Below, in pieces: positions 62,314-64,000 of a stretch of 64,000 nt of DNA (positions within the stretch are counted from its first letter, which is position 1; every line of letters begins with the position of its first letter). Below the pieces are notes generated by a model. The model did no database searches. It saw nothing but the letters and a program-made list of their open reading frames with translations, and was not told the DNA's origin. Source of the stretch: Coneutiohabitans thermophilus (GTDB taxonomy: Bacteria; Zhuqueibacterota; Zhuqueibacteria; Zhuqueibacterales; Zhuqueibacteraceae); assembly GCA_034505235.1 (NCBI GenBank), contig JAPDQY010000005.1, positions 1 to 64,000 of the forward strand, read 5' to 3'. Made by a program: the position numbers and the translations under genes.

Positions 62314-63567
62314 ATGAAGCCTGTGCGTTTTGTTGTGATCGGCCTGGGTGGTTATGCGGCGGTTCATCTGGAAGCGGTGGCATGGCTGGCACAACAGGGA
62401 CTGGCCCGCCTCACGGGCGTGGTCGCCCTTGCGAGCGACCGCCAGCGCTTTCCCGAGCGGGTGGCGGCCCTGCAGGCGGCGGGTGTCCGGCTGTTTGAGA
62501 GCATCGATGCTTTTTTCGCCGCCGGCGCACCGGCGGCAGACGTGCTCACCGTGCCGATCGGCATTCATCAGCATGTCCCGGTGAGTGCGGCCGCGCTGGC
62601 GGCGGGTTTGCATGTCTATTGCGAGAAACCGCTGGCGGCCACGGTGCAGGAGGCCGATCAACTGATCGCCTGGCGCAACCTGGCCGGCAGGAAAATCGCC
62701 GTGGGCTTTCAGCATGTCTACAGCAACGCGGTGCAACAGCTCAAAGCCCGCATTTGCTCCGGCCGACTGGGCCGCGTGCAAACGATCACGGTGCTGTGCA
62801 GTTGGCCGCGCAGCATGCAGTATTACCGCCGCAATGACTGGGCGGGCCGCTTGCGCACCGGTGAGAACTGGGTGCTGGACAGCCCGGCCAACAACGCGCA
62901 TTCGCATTATTTGCTCAATGCCCTTTATCTGGCCTCGCCGCAGGAGCATGCCGCCACCGTGCCGGCGAAGCTGCGCGCCGAACTTTATCGCGCCTATCCC
63001 ATTGCGAGCTGTGACACGCTGCAAATGAAATTCACCACCACCGAAGGCGTCGACTGCCATGTGTTGTTCTCGCACGCCGCCGCCCGCGAGCTCGGCCCGC
63101 TGATGCAAATCACCTGCGAGCGGGGCCGCGTCACCTGGGAAGGCGACAACGGCAAAACCACCATCCTCTATGCCGGCGGCGCAACCGAGCAGTTCGACAA
63201 TGACGTCGAGCCGCACTGGCGCTATCATGGTCTGCGCGATTTGGTGCAGGCGATCGCGCAGGATATCCAGCCGCGGTGTTCCCTCGAGATTGCCCGCTGC
63301 CAGACCCTGACGATCAACGCCATGCATGAAAGCTGCCCGGAGATCGTCACCGTGCCGCCGGACTTCATCGAGGAGGTCGAAGATTGGGAAATGTTTCCGC
63401 CCAACACCAGGGGCCGATTCCGGCGGGTGCGCGATCTCGACCGCCATCTGCAGGCCGCCGCGCAACAGAATCTCTTTCTCAGTGAAATGGGCATCGCGTG
63501 GGCCACGCCACGCCGGGTGAAAACTTTTGTACCCGGCGATTACCGCCATTTTCCGCAGCAGTCGTGA
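62314..63567 (+). CDS. Gfo/Idh/MocA-family oxidoreductase
   Basis: 417 residues. Rossmann motif VVIGLGGYAAVH (8-19) binds NAD(P), and EKP (104-106) in VYCEKPLA is the family marker. The second domain has NWVLDSPANNAHSHYLLNALY. Such enzymes oxidise or reduce sugars or inositols. GGGAGAAG precedes the ATG. Divergent from the PhyH gene. Confidence 0.88.
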   Translation: MKPVRFVVIGLGGYAAVHLEAVAWLAQQGLARLTGVVALASDRQRFPERVAALQAAGVRLFESIDAFFAAGAPAADVLTVPIGIHQHVPVSAAALAAGLHVYCEKPLAATVQEADQLIAWRNLAGRKIAVGFQHVYSNAVQQLKARICSGRLGRVQTITVLCSWPRSMQYYRRNDWAGRLRTGENWVLDSPANNAHSHYLLNALYLASPQEHAATVPAKLRAELYRAYPIASCDTLQMKFTTTEGVDCHVLFSHAAARELGPLMQITCERGRVTWEGDNGKTTILYAGGATEQFDNDVEPHWRYHGLRDLVQAIAQDIQPRCSLEIARCQTLTINAMHESCPEIVTVPPDFIEEVEDWEMFPPNTRGRFRRVRDLDRHLQAAAQQNLFLSEMGIAWATPRRVKTFVPGDYRHFPQQS

Positions 63568-63631
63568 AGCAGTGCCGGCAGCCGTGCGGCTCACTGCCGG
63601 ACGTGCACCCCGGTGGGTGGCAGGGGCGGCG

Positions 63632-64000
63632 TCATCGCCTCGTGCGGCAGCGACTGCCGCTCAACGTCAGAACTGCCTGGCTGGGGAGTGTCACTTGCAC
63701 TGCCTGGTGCGCCATGGGCAGTGGCGCCAATTGCCGGTGGTTTTCCTGTGCCGAAGAGCGGCAAGCCTGCAGGGTGTCCACCTTCAGATTTTGCAAAGTG
63801 ACCGTCAGTGTGAGCGCACCGGCGCACGATTGATCAGGACCAGCGCGAGTTGCGCCGGTGCTGCATGTTTGAAGGCGCTCACCCGCAGGTCCGGATGTGA
63901 GGACTGCACGGCGATGCGCTGCGCACCCGGCGGCACGTGCAAAAACAACTGCTGCAAAGCATAAAAGACCGGGGTGCGGCTGGCGTCGGTGTTGACGGCC
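63632..64000 (-). pseudogene. 3' end of a frameshifted glycoside hydrolase-like gene, off the right edge
   Basis: Minus strand. The upstream frame (64000 down to 63805) reads PVFYALQQLFLHVPPG and LALVLINR, then stops at 63807-63805. Moving one base, the next frame continues LTVTLQNLKVDTLQ and AVQVTLPSQAVLTLSG, then stops at 63632-63634. This is the usual end of a secreted glycosidase, so one base was gained or lost near 63810-63830. It may be a sequencing error or a real frameshift. Confidence 0.55.

Noticed and set aside
1..64000. CRISPR array, IS transposase, rRNA
   Set aside because: No regularly spaced identical repeats, no transposase motif and no rRNA sequence were found.

Overview
This is a GC-rich chromosomal window from a diderm, probably an uncultured relative of the KSB1/Calditrichota part of the FCB-type bacteria. 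The evidence is indirect. Several secreted proteins end in a FlgD-like sorting domain announced by NYPNPFNP. A PorV-type outer-membrane protein and a TonB-dependent receptor lie among them, and an MlaEFD lipid transporter confirms an outer membrane. There are no rRNA, tRNA, CRISPR or transposase genes, so the phylum is an inference.

Layout. 1-1078 holds dispersed paired-hairpin repeats and no credible gene. 7643-1079 (minus) is an operon-like run: secreted two-domain CBM9-like protein, NanE epimerase, FAD oxidoreductase, NagX/HGSNAT-like membrane acetyltransferase and an AAC(3)-fold acetyltransferase. From a divergent promoter region, 8051-23155 (plus) encodes a GH94 phosphorylase, TonB receptor, a 1064-residue secreted Asp-rich protein, PorV-like protein, GHL10 hydrolase, second FAD oxidoreductase, secreted polysaccharide deacetylase and a ROK repressor. 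26901-23292 (minus) has a GH38-like protein and a second GHL10 hydrolase. A decayed ABC ATPase (27721-26971) and an intergenic repeat pair follow.

28194-40923 (plus) is more housekeeping: ECF sigma factor, ChrR-like cupin anti-sigma, RskA-like anti-sigma, MlaE-MlaF-MlaD, UbiE/MenG, methylmalonyl-CoA epimerase, a solo hydantoinase A, a degenerate ROK protein, an SDR, a secreted beta-propeller protein and a SET-domain methyltransferase. 44661-41301 (minus) carries a stand-alone MetE catalytic-domain protein and a six-hairpin glycosidase, divergent from an AraC regulator (44829-45755).

62070-45926 (minus) is a second glycan and small-molecule block: PhyH dioxygenase, six-hairpin glycosidase, beta-propeller protein, secreted toroid protein, Fpg/Nei glycosylase, Tat-targeted class V aminotransferase, TIM-barrel isomerase, GH38 alpha-mannosidase, class III aminotransferase, a tandem amidohydrolase fusion and a second PhyH. 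62314-63567 (plus) is a Gfo/Idh/MocA oxidoreductase. A frameshifted gene runs off the right edge.

How it may work together (inference): the left half looks like an amino-sugar glycan scavenging system. Secreted hydrolase-like and deacetylase proteins are exported by a type IX-like route, import uses the TonB receptor, GH94 cleaves disaccharides by phosphorolysis, and NanE feeds GlcNAc-6-P metabolism, with the ROK protein as sugar-responsive repressor. The right half looks aimed at mannose-containing or modified sugars.
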